Source of the DNA: Legionellaceae bacterium
Lineage (GTDB): Bacteria; Pseudomonadota; Gammaproteobacteria; Legionellales; Legionellaceae
Length of the DNA: 45,622 bases
Direction of reading: 5' to 3'
NCBI GenBank assembly: GCA_947474165.1
Contig: CANJHO010000009.1
Span: 1 to 45,622, forward strand
Shown here in pieces: positions 28,093 through 36,658 of this stretch. The translations under genes and the position numbers were made by a program. The first letter of the stretch is position 1; every line of letters starts with the position of its first letter. Below the pieces are notes generated by a model that saw only the letters and a list, made by a program, of their open reading frames with translations, was not told the origin of the DNA and made no database searches.

Positions 28093-28629
28093 CTATGCCA
28101 CTGCATCGCGAAACGTAATTTCAATTCTTGAATTAGGCGACTTATCGCCTTTTTTTATGTTATCCACTATAGGTTTATCACTACCCAAGCCTTGTGTAAA
28201 GATAAAACGACTATCTATTCCTTGTGACCAGAGATAATCACCCACTGCACGGGCTCTCGCCTGCGTCAATGCGCGATCACGCTTGGCTGAAACACATTTA
28301 TCACTAAATGCGGTCACATTAATTGCTATCTTATGAAACTCCTTCAAATAACAGGCAATCGCATTCAGTAGTGCATAGGATCCCCAATGAATTCGTGGTG
28401 ATTCATCTGCGAATAAAGCGGTCGATGGGATAGAAATTAAATAATCCTGCCCTAAGCTAATAACACGTATCCCTTTTGTATTAAAACGGGCTTGTTTGTT
28501 GATGATCACCCGATCTTTGGCGCCATTGACTTTGTAGGGTAGCTTGGGTGGCTCATTCATATCGTAATATCGTTTATGACAACCCGATAACACCATTACG
28601 ATCATCAAGCCAACATACAATCGTCTCAA
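28093..28629 (-). CDS. icmN/dotK: Dot/Icm outer-membrane lipoprotein DotK (IcmN)
   Basis: DotK is an outer-membrane lipoprotein of the Dot/Icm disk with an OmpA-like, peptidoglycan-binding fold. The 178-residue product has a lipobox LSGC at residues 14-17 and an OmpA-like domain over about 85-175 (with VTAFSDKCVSAKRDRALTQA). The start is a TTG at 28629, supported by AGGA six bases upstream; the ATG just upstream is out of frame. A rare start codon could lower its expression relative to its neighbours. Confidence 0.93.
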   Translation of the reverse strand: MRRLYVGLMIVMVLSGCHKRYYDMNEPPKLPYKVNGAKDRVIINKQARFNTKGIRVISLGQDYLISIPSTALFADESPRIHWGSYALLNAIACYLKEFHKIAINVTAFSDKCVSAKRDRALTQARARAVGDYLWSQGIDSRFIFTQGLGSDKPIVDNIKKGDKSPNSRIEITFRDAVA

Positions 28630-28712
28630 TGCAATTCCTCATTATAAAAAATAACTCATGCCTTCTTAAATCAAAACATACTAATCTTTCTGTTACAAGC
28701 AATATATGAAAC

Positions 28713-31055
28713 TTATGATTCCGCTTTCTCTTTTGCCTTCTCGCGCTCATGGTTAATTTTTTCAGACAGTGTGTTTACTAATTCAGTCAGTTGTTCCGCA
28801 GTAACCTTGTCGCGCTCTTCGGGAGGATAGTTGGTTGCCAATTGAAAGTCTTTTATTAATTCATTCGCAATGCTACCGGCCAATTTATCTTTTTCACCAC
28901 TTAATCGTCCAATGGTCATCATATAGTTTCGTGTTTCATTGATGGGTAATAGTGGCTCTGAGAATCGCCCAACATCGCTAACGAGCAATGGCGGCGATCC
29001 TGCTGGATAATTAAGTGGGGTGAATATAGTCAGGTTACCAGCGACGACCTCCTCGACCAACTCTTCCACAGCAACTGGCTCATTATGATGATGAAACGCG
29101 AGCAACGCTGCAACACCACGCTCTATCGGCTCGATAATAGTTGACTCGTGTAATGCCTTAGTAATTAGTGCAATTTCTTCACTTTTCACATCTTTTGTGA
29201 TGCTAAGATCATTACTTTCAAGGACCTGTTGGAAGCTTATTAATTGTTTTTGTAATTTAAATAAATAATCGTCGGGTGGTGAGCCAACCTTTAAAAATTG
29301 ATTAAGCTTCAATTTTTTAACAGGTTTTGGATTCGCATAAAACATACGCGCTCGGACAATTTTTGATTTAAAAAAGATATGGGCCTCACCTTCTGTTTGT
29401 TCTTTCAAATCAAGTAAATCAACGCGCGCTCGCCTTTCAAAAGAGGAACTTTTAGTGTCCATATAACTATTCGTGAAACCACCCTCCTTGGTTTGGAATG
29501 AGTCTACCTTGGTAACGTAGGCTTCACCGGCTGTTTTAGTAAAGAAGTCCCACGTTTCTGTTGGATCCTCAAGTTTCATACAAATTTTAATGTTCGTATT
29601 TGCACCGATAGAGGCGGCCTCTTCTTTAGATGCTTTTTGAAAAGCAGGTAAATCTTGGCCCGCAAAGATAGCTGAAAACCCAAGAGAACGTGCCTGTGCG
29701 GGTACGACAGCAAACCCTTGTACAGCATAATAGCCATACTCATCAAGAATACAAATATAAGGCGTTGGTGCATTGGTGGGCTTTCTTAGGATGACATCGC
29801 GATAGTCGCCCTCAACATCTTCACCAAGGCCTGCAGCCATCATTGCCTTTAATGATGAAACAATAATTTTTCCTAAATTAGATAACTCATCAGGTGATTT
29901 TTCTAGGGCGGGTAACAAGACCACTAATATTCGACGATTCAAAACCACATCTTTGAAATCGACCTCCGCTAGATTCGTTCGAACAATGTGGCCATAAGTA
30001 TCTGCAAGTGAAGAAAAGGCGCGTACGAGCTGCATGGTAATAAAACCATGTTGCTCTAAAACTTGAGAGACTTGCTTGCCTTTTTTCTCTTTATTATAAC
30101 CCGGGAGCGTGCCCAAATAATTGCGTAGAGGATCAGTTACCAATGTGGGTATCGACTCGATATTAATACTCTCAAGATCATCACGTGGAAACACTTTATC
30201 CACGACAATCGCTTCCAATCGGGTTAAATCAAAATAATTACGAATACTGTTCGCATCAAGAAGAATGGCGCCCTCATCCCGCATATAAACCAAGAGCCGC
30301 ATAAGTGCTTCAACAAACGCAATCGCACGACCTTTCCACATGTCTCCATCAGAGGATTGCCCTGAGCCACCCATCAAGCTCACAACCAATTGTGTCAACA
30401 TACTAGACGAACCTTGACAAAATGGATTGAGGGTGTTGGACAGGCGTTTTTCTTGAGGTCCAACGATATCACGCGCGCCTGTCATGAAATTAATTAACAA
30501 TAAGTCATCTTCTCGGCCCATACTACGGACCATTGAAAATACCTTGGCATAAAGTGAATTGTCCCCTTTCCCATCGACATAAATAAAACCGCTACCCTGG
30601 ACCAACGCGTTAAAAGCAATGGACACCAAGGCCTCTGTCTTACCACTCCCTGTTGAACCAAAAATAAGGGCATGCGTTCTCATGTCATCATTAGCAAACC
30701 AAAGCTCTTCTCCACTTTTTATTTCATTGCCAAAATAAGCGATGCCACGGGACATATTCGGTGTTCTAATGCCGGGTTTTAAATCATTAAAATCTTTTAC
30801 ATGTGCTATCTGTGGTAACCTAAAAGGAAGTATTTGCTTGCGTGTAAATGCATATAAAAAGACAAAGAACCCAATGAGTAATATAACGAGTGTCGCTTCA
30901 GGGACATAAAAGCAGATGGCACCTAGGGTAATTAAAACAATGGCAGCATTACCCGAATCAGCAAAAAAAGCCGCCATACGTTGACCCAACGTACGCGTGT
31001 CCCGTAATAATTTACTGGGATCAAGTTCATTGCGAGAATCAATCCCTCTCATCAT
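28713..31055 (-). CDS. icmO/dotL: Dot/Icm type IV coupling ATPase DotL (IcmO)
   Basis: DotL is the VirD4-like coupling protein that receives effectors and delivers them to the channel. The 780-residue product has two N-terminal membrane segments (about residues 37-72), Walker A (FGSTGSGKTEALV) near residue 133 and Walker B (CILDEYGYY) near 437. A C-terminal extension after about 590 is present; in L. pneumophila this binds DotN, IcmS-IcmW and LvgA. Its ATG overlaps the icmP stop (ATGATGA). An 83-bp gap separates it from icmN. Confidence 0.97.
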   Translation of the reverse strand: MMRGIDSRNELDPSKLLRDTRTLGQRMAAFFADSGNAAIVLITLGAICFYVPEATLVILLIGFFVFLYAFTRKQILPFRLPQIAHVKDFNDLKPGIRTPNMSRGIAYFGNEIKSGEELWFANDDMRTHALIFGSTGSGKTEALVSIAFNALVQGSGFIYVDGKGDNSLYAKVFSMVRSMGREDDLLLINFMTGARDIVGPQEKRLSNTLNPFCQGSSSMLTQLVVSLMGGSGQSSDGDMWKGRAIAFVEALMRLLVYMRDEGAILLDANSIRNYFDLTRLEAIVVDKVFPRDDLESINIESIPTLVTDPLRNYLGTLPGYNKEKKGKQVSQVLEQHGFITMQLVRAFSSLADTYGHIVRTNLAEVDFKDVVLNRRILVVLLPALEKSPDELSNLGKIIVSSLKAMMAAGLGEDVEGDYRDVILRKPTNAPTPYICILDEYGYYAVQGFAVVPAQARSLGFSAIFAGQDLPAFQKASKEEAASIGANTNIKICMKLEDPTETWDFFTKTAGEAYVTKVDSFQTKEGGFTNSYMDTKSSSFERRARVDLLDLKEQTEGEAHIFFKSKIVRARMFYANPKPVKKLKLNQFLKVGSPPDDYLFKLQKQLISFQQVLESNDLSITKDVKSEEIALITKALHESTIIEPIERGVAALLAFHHHNEPVAVEELVEEVVAGNLTIFTPLNYPAGSPPLLVSDVGRFSEPLLPINETRNYMMTIGRLSGEKDKLAGSIANELIKDFQLATNYPPEERDKVTAEQLTELVNTLSEKINHEREKAKEKAES

Positions 31056-32179
31056 GGCTCTAACCCCTGTAATTCTTTAGGCGACAATTTAACTTCTTTA
31101 ATGGCTATCTCTAACGCTTTAATCGCCTCATCAATCATGGGAACCAAAGAACGTCTTTGCATGGCCCCCTCTGCGCGCCAATGCGCAAACGGCCCACTCA
31201 CTTCTGCGAAAGGCGTTTGTCGACCAATGCAATTCAACATATACCATAATCGACGATCAATGACCTTTAACCATAAAAATTCAGCACTTGGAACAACCCC
31301 ATCATCCCGCGATGCTTGGATTAAAGAGGCCATGACTGTTAAAAGATAAGCATGTTTAGAGATAATTTCTTGTACCATGTCAGTATTTTTGTATTTTTTT
31401 AGGATAGCATTGGCCACCGTATAATCAGGTTTTCCCCTCGCATAACCTTTATCTAATATCTCTAAAATTTGAACAGCCGATTCCCGGTCTCGATTCATGC
31501 GTGCCATAAAAACAGCGGCCAAAGCACGTACGTGTGGAGGGCAACGATCAAATCCATCCCAGGACGGACCCAATTGCAAAGTAAATACGCGTTTTGCATC
31601 ACCGCGCCGGACACCTGCCGTCATTTCTTGACCGGGAACAGGATTGTCTAATAAAACATCATCTTTTTTGAGTAATTGATATTTTCGCGCAAACTCCAGT
31701 GGGGTTAATGCCATAGCCCATGGACCTGTATTAATGTCAATGCTGACTAAGTCTTGCTTCACGACAGGCATAATTGCTGGCCAATTATATTGCTCCTGAG
31801 CACGCAGGGTTCGCATATCGTGTGCGCGACGAAATCTAAGGATAACGTTTGATTTATACAGATAAACAGCCAAAATAACCAAGATAACGATGACAGGGTA
31901 ACGCATATAATTGCCAACACCCTGGGTCACATTGAGTAGTTGCACCCAAGTGACAGAAGCCGGATCAACGGTTTGCATCAGATAAATTTGTTGGGATAAG
32001 GACGACTCAGGTATAAAATAATTAACGAGTTGAGCCTGGTATATGTTAAGAAAAAAAACAGTCGAAACAATATAGCGATGCCCGTAAGTCCAAATAACGT
32101 ATCCAGTAAAAAACAACAGCACCATCAACCATACCGGTGCCATTGAATTATCGCCAGATTGTTGCTGTTGTTGAGCCAT
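31052..32179 (-). CDS. icmP/dotM: Dot/Icm coupling-complex protein DotM (IcmP)
   Basis: DotM is an inner-membrane subunit of the coupling complex; its cytoplasmic domain recognises glutamate-rich effector signals in L. pneumophila. The 375-residue product has a glutamine-rich N-terminus, membrane segments at about residues 16-44 and 86-107, and a cytoplasmic domain with many arginines (MARMNRDRESAVQIL, RRLWYMLNCIGRQTPF). Its stop overlaps the icmO start. The ATG at 32179 has only a weak ribosome site, and a 259-bp gap with a long hairpin separates it from icmQ. Confidence 0.96.
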   Translation of the reverse strand: MAQQQQQSGDNSMAPVWLMVLLFFTGYVIWTYGHRYIVSTVFFLNIYQAQLVNYFIPESSLSQQIYLMQTVDPASVTWVQLLNVTQGVGNYMRYPVIVILVILAVYLYKSNVILRFRRAHDMRTLRAQEQYNWPAIMPVVKQDLVSIDINTGPWAMALTPLEFARKYQLLKKDDVLLDNPVPGQEMTAGVRRGDAKRVFTLQLGPSWDGFDRCPPHVRALAAVFMARMNRDRESAVQILEILDKGYARGKPDYTVANAILKKYKNTDMVQEIISKHAYLLTVMASLIQASRDDGVVPSAEFLWLKVIDRRLWYMLNCIGRQTPFAEVSGPFAHWRAEGAMQRRSLVPMIDEAIKALEIAIKEVKLSPKELQGLEP

Positions 32180-32248
32180 CCGATTGATTCAACCTAGAAG
32201 ATACGTCTTTAGAGTATATACCTATTATTTAATTTTTACAGGCCTTCT

Positions 32249-32430
32249 TTAAGCTCGACTTTAGCCATTTTTTTAAAATGATTTAAATTCCGTCATTGCG
32301 AGTAAAACGAAGCAACCCAGAGGTTCGAAGAGAGCGATTTCATGTCTTATAGTTACTCACTTTGAACTCCTGGGTTGCTTCGTTTCACTCGCAATGACGG
32401 AATTGCAAAAAATGGCTAAAGTCGAGTTAA
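32249..32430. repeat. Long inverted-repeat hairpin between icmQ and icmP
   Basis: Left arm 32249-32329 and right arm 32361-32430 are inverted copies. The matching blocks are CTCGACTTTAGCCATTTTTT, then AATTCCGTCATTGCGAGT, then AAACGAAGCAACCCAG. The left arm has about 11 extra bases between the first two. The spacer is about 31 bases. The CGTCATTGCGAG core resembles a dispersed repeat found in many intracellular and environmental bacteria, as I recall. It lies in the transcribed space of the icm operon, so it would form a large RNA hairpin upstream of icmP. Confidence 0.75.
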
Positions 32431-32438
32431 GGAGATTT

Positions 32439-33017
32439 TTAATGGTTTACAATCGATAAACGAGCGTGCGCATAATGATAGGTCCCTGATTGGTGTATGA
32501 ACCGATTAATATTATCTAAATTAAGTGACTTATTTTTCAATGACAAAAGTGGTTTCCCTAGCTTATCAACGGGTGTTTTATCGGGCGATAAAAACAAAAT
32601 ATCACTTTGATTGATATACATTGAAACATAGGCTTCATTGATTTTATTTAGTTTGGTTCGAATAAGTGCCTTAATGTCTTCTTCATCAGCGTAAATAGGG
32701 CGTGAAATCATTTGCTTCGGTAAATTCATAAGGATCCGTTCCCACGAGGAGACATTCGATCCATCTGATGAATAAAGCGCCACAAAAACTTCTTGTTGAC
32801 CACTGCGTAAAGCAATACGGTTGGCTAAATGTGAGACAATTCCTGATGTTTCGCCAGGCGTTGTATTTGATTCTGCAGCAAATACATCGCGGATTTCATG
32901 TAAATTTTTACCAATCACACGCAAAAAATTGGATGCCTCCCAAGGGCCTTCCTCAATCGCCTCATCGAGTGCCTTTAAAATGTCATCAGATTGTTGTTTT
33001 GATAATTCATCTTTCAT
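32439..33017 (-). CDS. icmQ: Dot/Icm protein IcmQ
   Basis: IcmQ is a cytoplasmic Dot/Icm protein that can insert into membranes and binds NAD through its C-terminal domain; its N-terminal helices are held by IcmR or a functional replacement. The 192-residue product has helices at residues 1-55 (DDILKALDEAIEEGPWEASN) and a linker. The C-terminal domain includes WERILMNLPKQMISRPIYA and ends HAHARLSIVNH-like (HYAHARLSIVNH). It starts 94 bp after the icmR-position gene. Confidence 0.93.
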   Translation of the reverse strand: MKDELSKQQSDDILKALDEAIEEGPWEASNFLRVIGKNLHEIRDVFAAESNTTPGETSGIVSHLANRIALRSGQQEVFVALYSSDGSNVSSWERILMNLPKQMISRPIYADEEDIKALIRTKLNKINEAYVSMYINQSDILFLSPDKTPVDKLGKPLLSLKNKSLNLDNINRFIHQSGTYHYAHARLSIVNH

Positions 33018-33111
33018 AGGATCCGTTTTACTACCATTTGGTTATATTAGACATCGTGAAAGTATAACAATGATCAGCAGAAAATGCTGATCATTTATAA
33101 AAAATGAGGAT

Positions 33112-33414
33112 CTATCGACTACCCGATGGGGGTGTCGTATCAACTGGCGTGCTTAATACATCACTGCCCTGGGTGATTGAAGAGAGCGTATTTTGAGATT
33201 CTGCGTTGAAAATTAAACGCAGTTTATTTTCTAACTTTACAATTATCTGAAATGCATCTACCGTTTCACCACCGACATCACCACGTATTTTAATAAGCTG
33301 TGCAAGTCTTGATTGTAATCCTCTAATTTTTTCAATCATCGGCTCGCCATTTCCTGTTGATAACAGCTCTGCCGATCGAGATTGATCAAAAAAACGACTT
33401 TTTACGTCGGCCAT
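33112..33414 (-). CDS. Putative IcmR functional homologue (FIR)
   Basis: The 100-residue product has no recognisable sequence relative, but it occupies exactly the icmR place, between icmS and icmQ. Genes at this place in Legionella species encode FIR proteins, which are unrelated or barely related in sequence but bind and hold IcmQ. Residues of about 25-72 are predicted amphipathic helices (MIEKIRGLQSRLAQLIKI and FQIIVKLENKLRLIFNA) that could complete a helix bundle with IcmQ; the tail is Ser/Thr/Pro-rich. A strong AAGGAG precedes the ATG. The FIR role is inferred from position, size and helix pattern. Confidence 0.75.
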   Translation of the reverse strand: MADVKSRFFDQSRSAELLSTGNGEPMIEKIRGLQSRLAQLIKIRGDVGGETVDAFQIIVKLENKLRLIFNAESQNTLSSITQGSDVLSTPVDTTPPSGSR

Positions 33415-33492
33415 TTACTACTCCTTAATTCATTACATCATTAAGGATATCTTAACAGAATGCAGCTTAACAAACCCTTAAATCGAAATTAG

Positions 33493-33508
33493 TTTGCGTT
33501 TTTTTTAC
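33493..33508 (-). promoter_or_regulatory. Candidate CpxR-like site before the icmR-position gene
   Basis: On the minus strand the sequence reads GTAAA, six bases, GCAAA. As I recall, the Legionella CpxR site is GTAAA-N6-G(A/T)AAA, so this has one mismatch. It lies about 80 bases upstream of the start, in the 110-bp gap after icmS. CpxR controls icmR in L. pneumophila, which makes the position suggestive. Confidence 0.35.
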
Positions 33509-33524
33509 AATCTTATGTAAAAAA

Positions 33525-33869
33525 TCAATCATACATCAATTCATCCAATGGCGTGTAGTCACGACTGGGTCCACCTTGAATCAACTCATTGACTACATCC
33601 GTCATACATAATAAACGCAATACATTCGGCGTTACCTCATCAAATACAACGCGGGTGCCCAAAAGAGCCCCCTCTGCTTCATCAAAGGACACCCCCAAAC
33701 CATAACCTAAACATAGCGAGCAGAGTTGATCCGCACGACGCGCAATAGCGGGTAACAAGCCAGTATCTGAAAATACCTCATCAAAACTGACAAAACGATC
33801 GTTTAGGTAAAATTTTGCATTCATGTTCGCTGCAATTAATGACAAGCTTTTACGAATATCCGTTTCCAT
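33525..33869 (-). CDS. icmS: Dot/Icm effector chaperone IcmS
   Basis: IcmS is a small acidic chaperone that pairs with IcmW, binds effectors and docks on the DotL C-terminus. The 114-residue length equals that of known IcmS. Characteristic stretches include MNAKFYLNDRFVSFDEVFS, LCLGYGLGVSFDEAEGALLG and the acidic end TPLDELMYD. It begins directly after the icmT stop codon, so it is probably translated by coupling. Confidence 0.96.
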   Translation of the reverse strand: METDIRKSLSLIAANMNAKFYLNDRFVSFDEVFSDTGLLPAIARRADQLCSLCLGYGLGVSFDEAEGALLGTRVVFDEVTPNVLRLLCMTDVVNELIQGGPSRDYTPLDELMYD

Positions 33870-34130
33870 TTAGCGCCACCAAGGTTGTGAGGATTTAATT
33901 GACCCTGAAAATACATTTCTTAACCAACGAAGAAAGACCGGCACAGTAAAACCATAGTGCTCAAGAATCCCAAAAAACACCGCTGAGACCAACACCAGGA
34001 CCCCTGTCCAAATATGCATGTGCATTAAAAAAAGAAAAATTGGAAATGCCGCCCTAGCATCCACAATGAAAAAACGAGCGCTACGAGCAGAATCACGCCA
34101 ATGAGCCGTTGGGGCAAAACCTTCAGCCAT
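33870..34130 (-). CDS. icmT: Dot/Icm protein IcmT
   Basis: IcmT is a small inner-membrane Dot/Icm component. The 86-residue product matches the family length, with the conserved WRDSARSARFFIVDARAAFP start. Its membrane segments lie at about residues 29-60 (FPIFLFLMHMHIWTGVLVLV). The C-terminal basic tail ends SSQPWWR. GAGGAATTTGC precedes the ATG. It is the first gene of the icmT-to-icmB series, so the operon promoter should lie in 34131-34393, where I could not fix a clear -35/-10 pair. Confidence 0.96.
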   Translation of the reverse strand: MAEGFAPTAHWRDSARSARFFIVDARAAFPIFLFLMHMHIWTGVLVLVSAVFFGILEHYGFTVPVFLRWLRNVFSGSIKSSQPWWR

Positions 34131-34393
34131 GCAAATTCCTCGATTTAAGCCTGAAAATAGAAGTATATCTTGAGAGAGGATTAATGCAACATATGCGTCG
34201 GTTTACTCACAGTTTTTATAACTGCCATTAAGGTCAAATTGAGCCTGTCAGAGTGTACTTACCCTACAAGCTTGGGGGAGCTGCAAGACCGAAGCCTAGT
34301 CACCCGAGCTTGCCATAAAGGCACAAAAGTGCTCGTTGATTAATGCCGGCTTAAGGAAGTAGATTTTTATCACCACCCTTGGCTTCATGCTGC

Positions 34394-34933
34394 TTATTTT
34401 TTTTCAGCAGCTTTTTCAGTGGGTTTTTCAGCAGCTATTTGAGCAGCTATTTGAGCAGCTCTTATAGCTTCTACCTCTCGTTTAAGTGTCTCTTGCTTGT
34501 CTAGATCTGCTTGATCTATTTGTGGAACTGCCTGTGGGGCTGCATTCATTTTCATGAACTTTTCAACTGACCTATCATGAATCCATTTCGAAGCCTCACC
34601 TGCATCTCTATATACACGATAGCTTCCTTCAGTATTTCCAGGCAAGGGTATTTTGACTTCAACGAATCGTTCACCATTTTTCATTTGTTCATAATACTTA
34701 CCACCAGGTTCCAGATTGGCTGGGTCAATAATTATAGCTACTGGCTTATCTTGAGCAACGCCATTGGCAATTTCAATATTTGTCCAAAATCCATAAGGCT
34801 CAAATACTACCAATCCAGTACTCAATCCCACTAGATACTTTGAATCATCACCCCAACCTCCTGGAACCTCAAAGTATGAATGAATATCCGTATCCTTATC
34901 ATGTCTGGTTTCTTCATTTGGAGTAGTCGGATC
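34394..34933 (-). pseudogene. C-terminal half of an IS-interrupted gene of unknown function
   Basis: The frame encodes about 179 residues from the GATC junction to a charged, alanine-rich C-terminus (QIAAEKPTEKAAEKK) and has no recognisable domain. The IS tip supplies an ATG at 34939 in the same frame (reads MSDP), so an artificial product of 181 residues could be made if transcribed. Joining at GATC to the half at 36659-37283 gives one continuous frame. The Glu/Lys-rich end and its place next to icmT make a Dot/Icm substrate possible, but this is only inference. Confidence 0.75.
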
Positions 34934-36658
34934 CGACATTCCGCAATAAACTCATGAATAATATTCCCAATATGGTTTACCTAGACAGTCAAGTATAATT
35001 TTTTGTCTATCAATAATGTTTGTGACCACAGTCGTGGTTTTATCAATAATTAATACACTGATCCCTTGAAAGCAAAAGAACACCCATTTTGCTGTTGGGC
35101 GTTGAGTTGGTTTCTTCTTCATATCTGGGAAAAAAGCATTTTTTTCTGCGAGGCGTTGCCTGATCAGATGTTCGATGCCAGCATAAACCATAAGGCTACA
35201 AGTCATTATCATTAATAACGCTTCAATGCGTTCTGGTTTTTTTAAAAACAATGATGACGTTAGAAAATCCGGACTTTTCAAAAACCTAAACCCACGCTCA
35301 ACAGCTTGCTGAGATTTGTACTCCTCAAGTAAAAATTGCATACAGAGCTCATCGGAAAGGTCGTTGGTGCCCAATATAAAAAGACCATTGGTTTGCTGTG
35401 CTTCATTTCGTAAATTCAAGTCCGTCATAATCATGCCGGTAATTTGAAAGGTCGTAATCACTTCGTCATTCAACCCAGGGCGACCACGCTTGGTTCGTTT
35501 ATCCTGTCGTATGATTTGTGACTCATTGATGCGGATAAATTCTTGTTTATCAATCCACCGTTGTAGGGCTTGGCCTGCGTCAGCATCACAGGCAAATTTT
35601 TGTTTACAAAGTTTTCTGAAATCGATAACAGAACGCCCTGTTTTTTTGCTAATTGCAGCATCTAAAATATGCTTTTCTCGTGTCTTGGCTTGAGCGCTTT
35701 TGATTAATAACCATCGCTGCTGAATACCCCCATAGTTTGAATCAAACCATGCGCCAGCATATCCATCTTTTAATTCTGTCCAGATAACTTGTGGTGCTTT
35801 GGCTAAAATAGCTTTAGCTTCTTTCAGTTTTTGAGGGACTCGTGTGATAAATAACTGACCTTGTTCAGATAAAGCCTGTACCGTCTCTTCTGTGTATAAA
35901 GCTGCGTCACCAATAAAATAAGTATTATGATAAGCTGCCTTTAAACTTTTTAAGTGCGATTTCACCGTCTTTTTAAACGTTTCGGTATCGTTTATGTTGC
36001 CACTGACTGCTTGCATGTATAATGGGATGCCTGCCTGATTTTCTGTTATAAGACTTAAGACAACTTGATTTAAATCAGGGCGATGATCACGGCTGTATCC
36101 TCGCGTAATATGAATCGACTTTGCATCAATATCTCGCTCATATTGACCATCTAAATGAAAACTTGTTGTATCAATATTTAAACTTTTACATGGAAGCTTG
36201 AGATACTTAACAACGCGTAAAGCGATCTCTTGATATAGCCCGGAGACACCCAGCTCATATAGTGAATCTAAAAATCGCCCCATCACATCTTCATTAATAT
36301 GGGATGGTAGAATACCTTTGCCTAATAAACGTTCTGTAGGCTTCTCTGAAAAATATTCTGGATACATATGTAACGTTCTGCTTACAAATCCAAGGCCATT
36401 CAATATCATTGCAACAAGCAGTGTGCCATTAGAAATCATACTTTTATGCGACTCCTTTGGCATACGTTGATTTATCAGCTCTTCAAGACCAATTTCTTTG
36501 CAAAAACATGAAACCAATCCCAGGTGATCCAATCTTTGTATGTTAAAACGTGATGCATCCATTTCTACCTTCCAAAAAGCAGTAATAGATCAAAATTAGA
36601 GATCTGTGTCAATATTTTTTTGAAAAATTTTAATTTAAGAAGTTACTGCGGAATGACG
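34934..36658 (-). mobile_element. IS1634-like insertion sequence, intact
   Basis: The element is 1725 bp long. Its tips are CGACATTCCGCAATAA (left) and, reverse complemented, CGTCATTCCGCAGTAA (right), 14 of 16 matching. GATC flanks both ends (34930-34933 and 36659-36662) as a 4-bp target duplication. Because GATC is itself a palindrome, it could alternatively belong to the repeats, but the bases beyond it do not match. It carries one intact transposase gene and splits a host gene. Intact ends and frame suggest a recent insertion. Confidence 0.85.
34952..36562 (-). CDS. IS1634-family transposase (IS4 superfamily)
   Basis: The 536-residue product is a DDE transposase of the IS1634 type. The N-terminal DUF4277-like domain is present (GTLLVAMILNGLGFVSRTLH). 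The acidic residues fall in NIDTTSFHLDGQ (about residue 139), YFIGDAALYTEETVQAL (about 217) and the QQAVERGFRFLKSP helix (about 416), so the catalytic triad appears complete. It fills almost all of the element on the same strand as the split gene. The frame is uninterrupted, so the element may be active. Confidence 0.9.
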   Translation of the reverse strand: MDASRFNIQRLDHLGLVSCFCKEIGLEELINQRMPKESHKSMISNGTLLVAMILNGLGFVSRTLHMYPEYFSEKPTERLLGKGILPSHINEDVMGRFLDSLYELGVSGLYQEIALRVVKYLKLPCKSLNIDTTSFHLDGQYERDIDAKSIHITRGYSRDHRPDLNQVVLSLITENQAGIPLYMQAVSGNINDTETFKKTVKSHLKSLKAAYHNTYFIGDAALYTEETVQALSEQGQLFITRVPQKLKEAKAILAKAPQVIWTELKDGYAGAWFDSNYGGIQQRWLLIKSAQAKTREKHILDAAISKKTGRSVIDFRKLCKQKFACDADAGQALQRWIDKQEFIRINESQIIRQDKRTKRGRPGLNDEVITTFQITGMIMTDLNLRNEAQQTNGLFILGTNDLSDELCMQFLLEEYKSQQAVERGFRFLKSPDFLTSSLFLKKPERIEALLMIMTCSLMVYAGIEHLIRQRLAEKNAFFPDMKKKPTQRPTAKWVFFCFQGISVLIIDKTTTVVTNIIDRQKIILDCLGKPYWEYYS

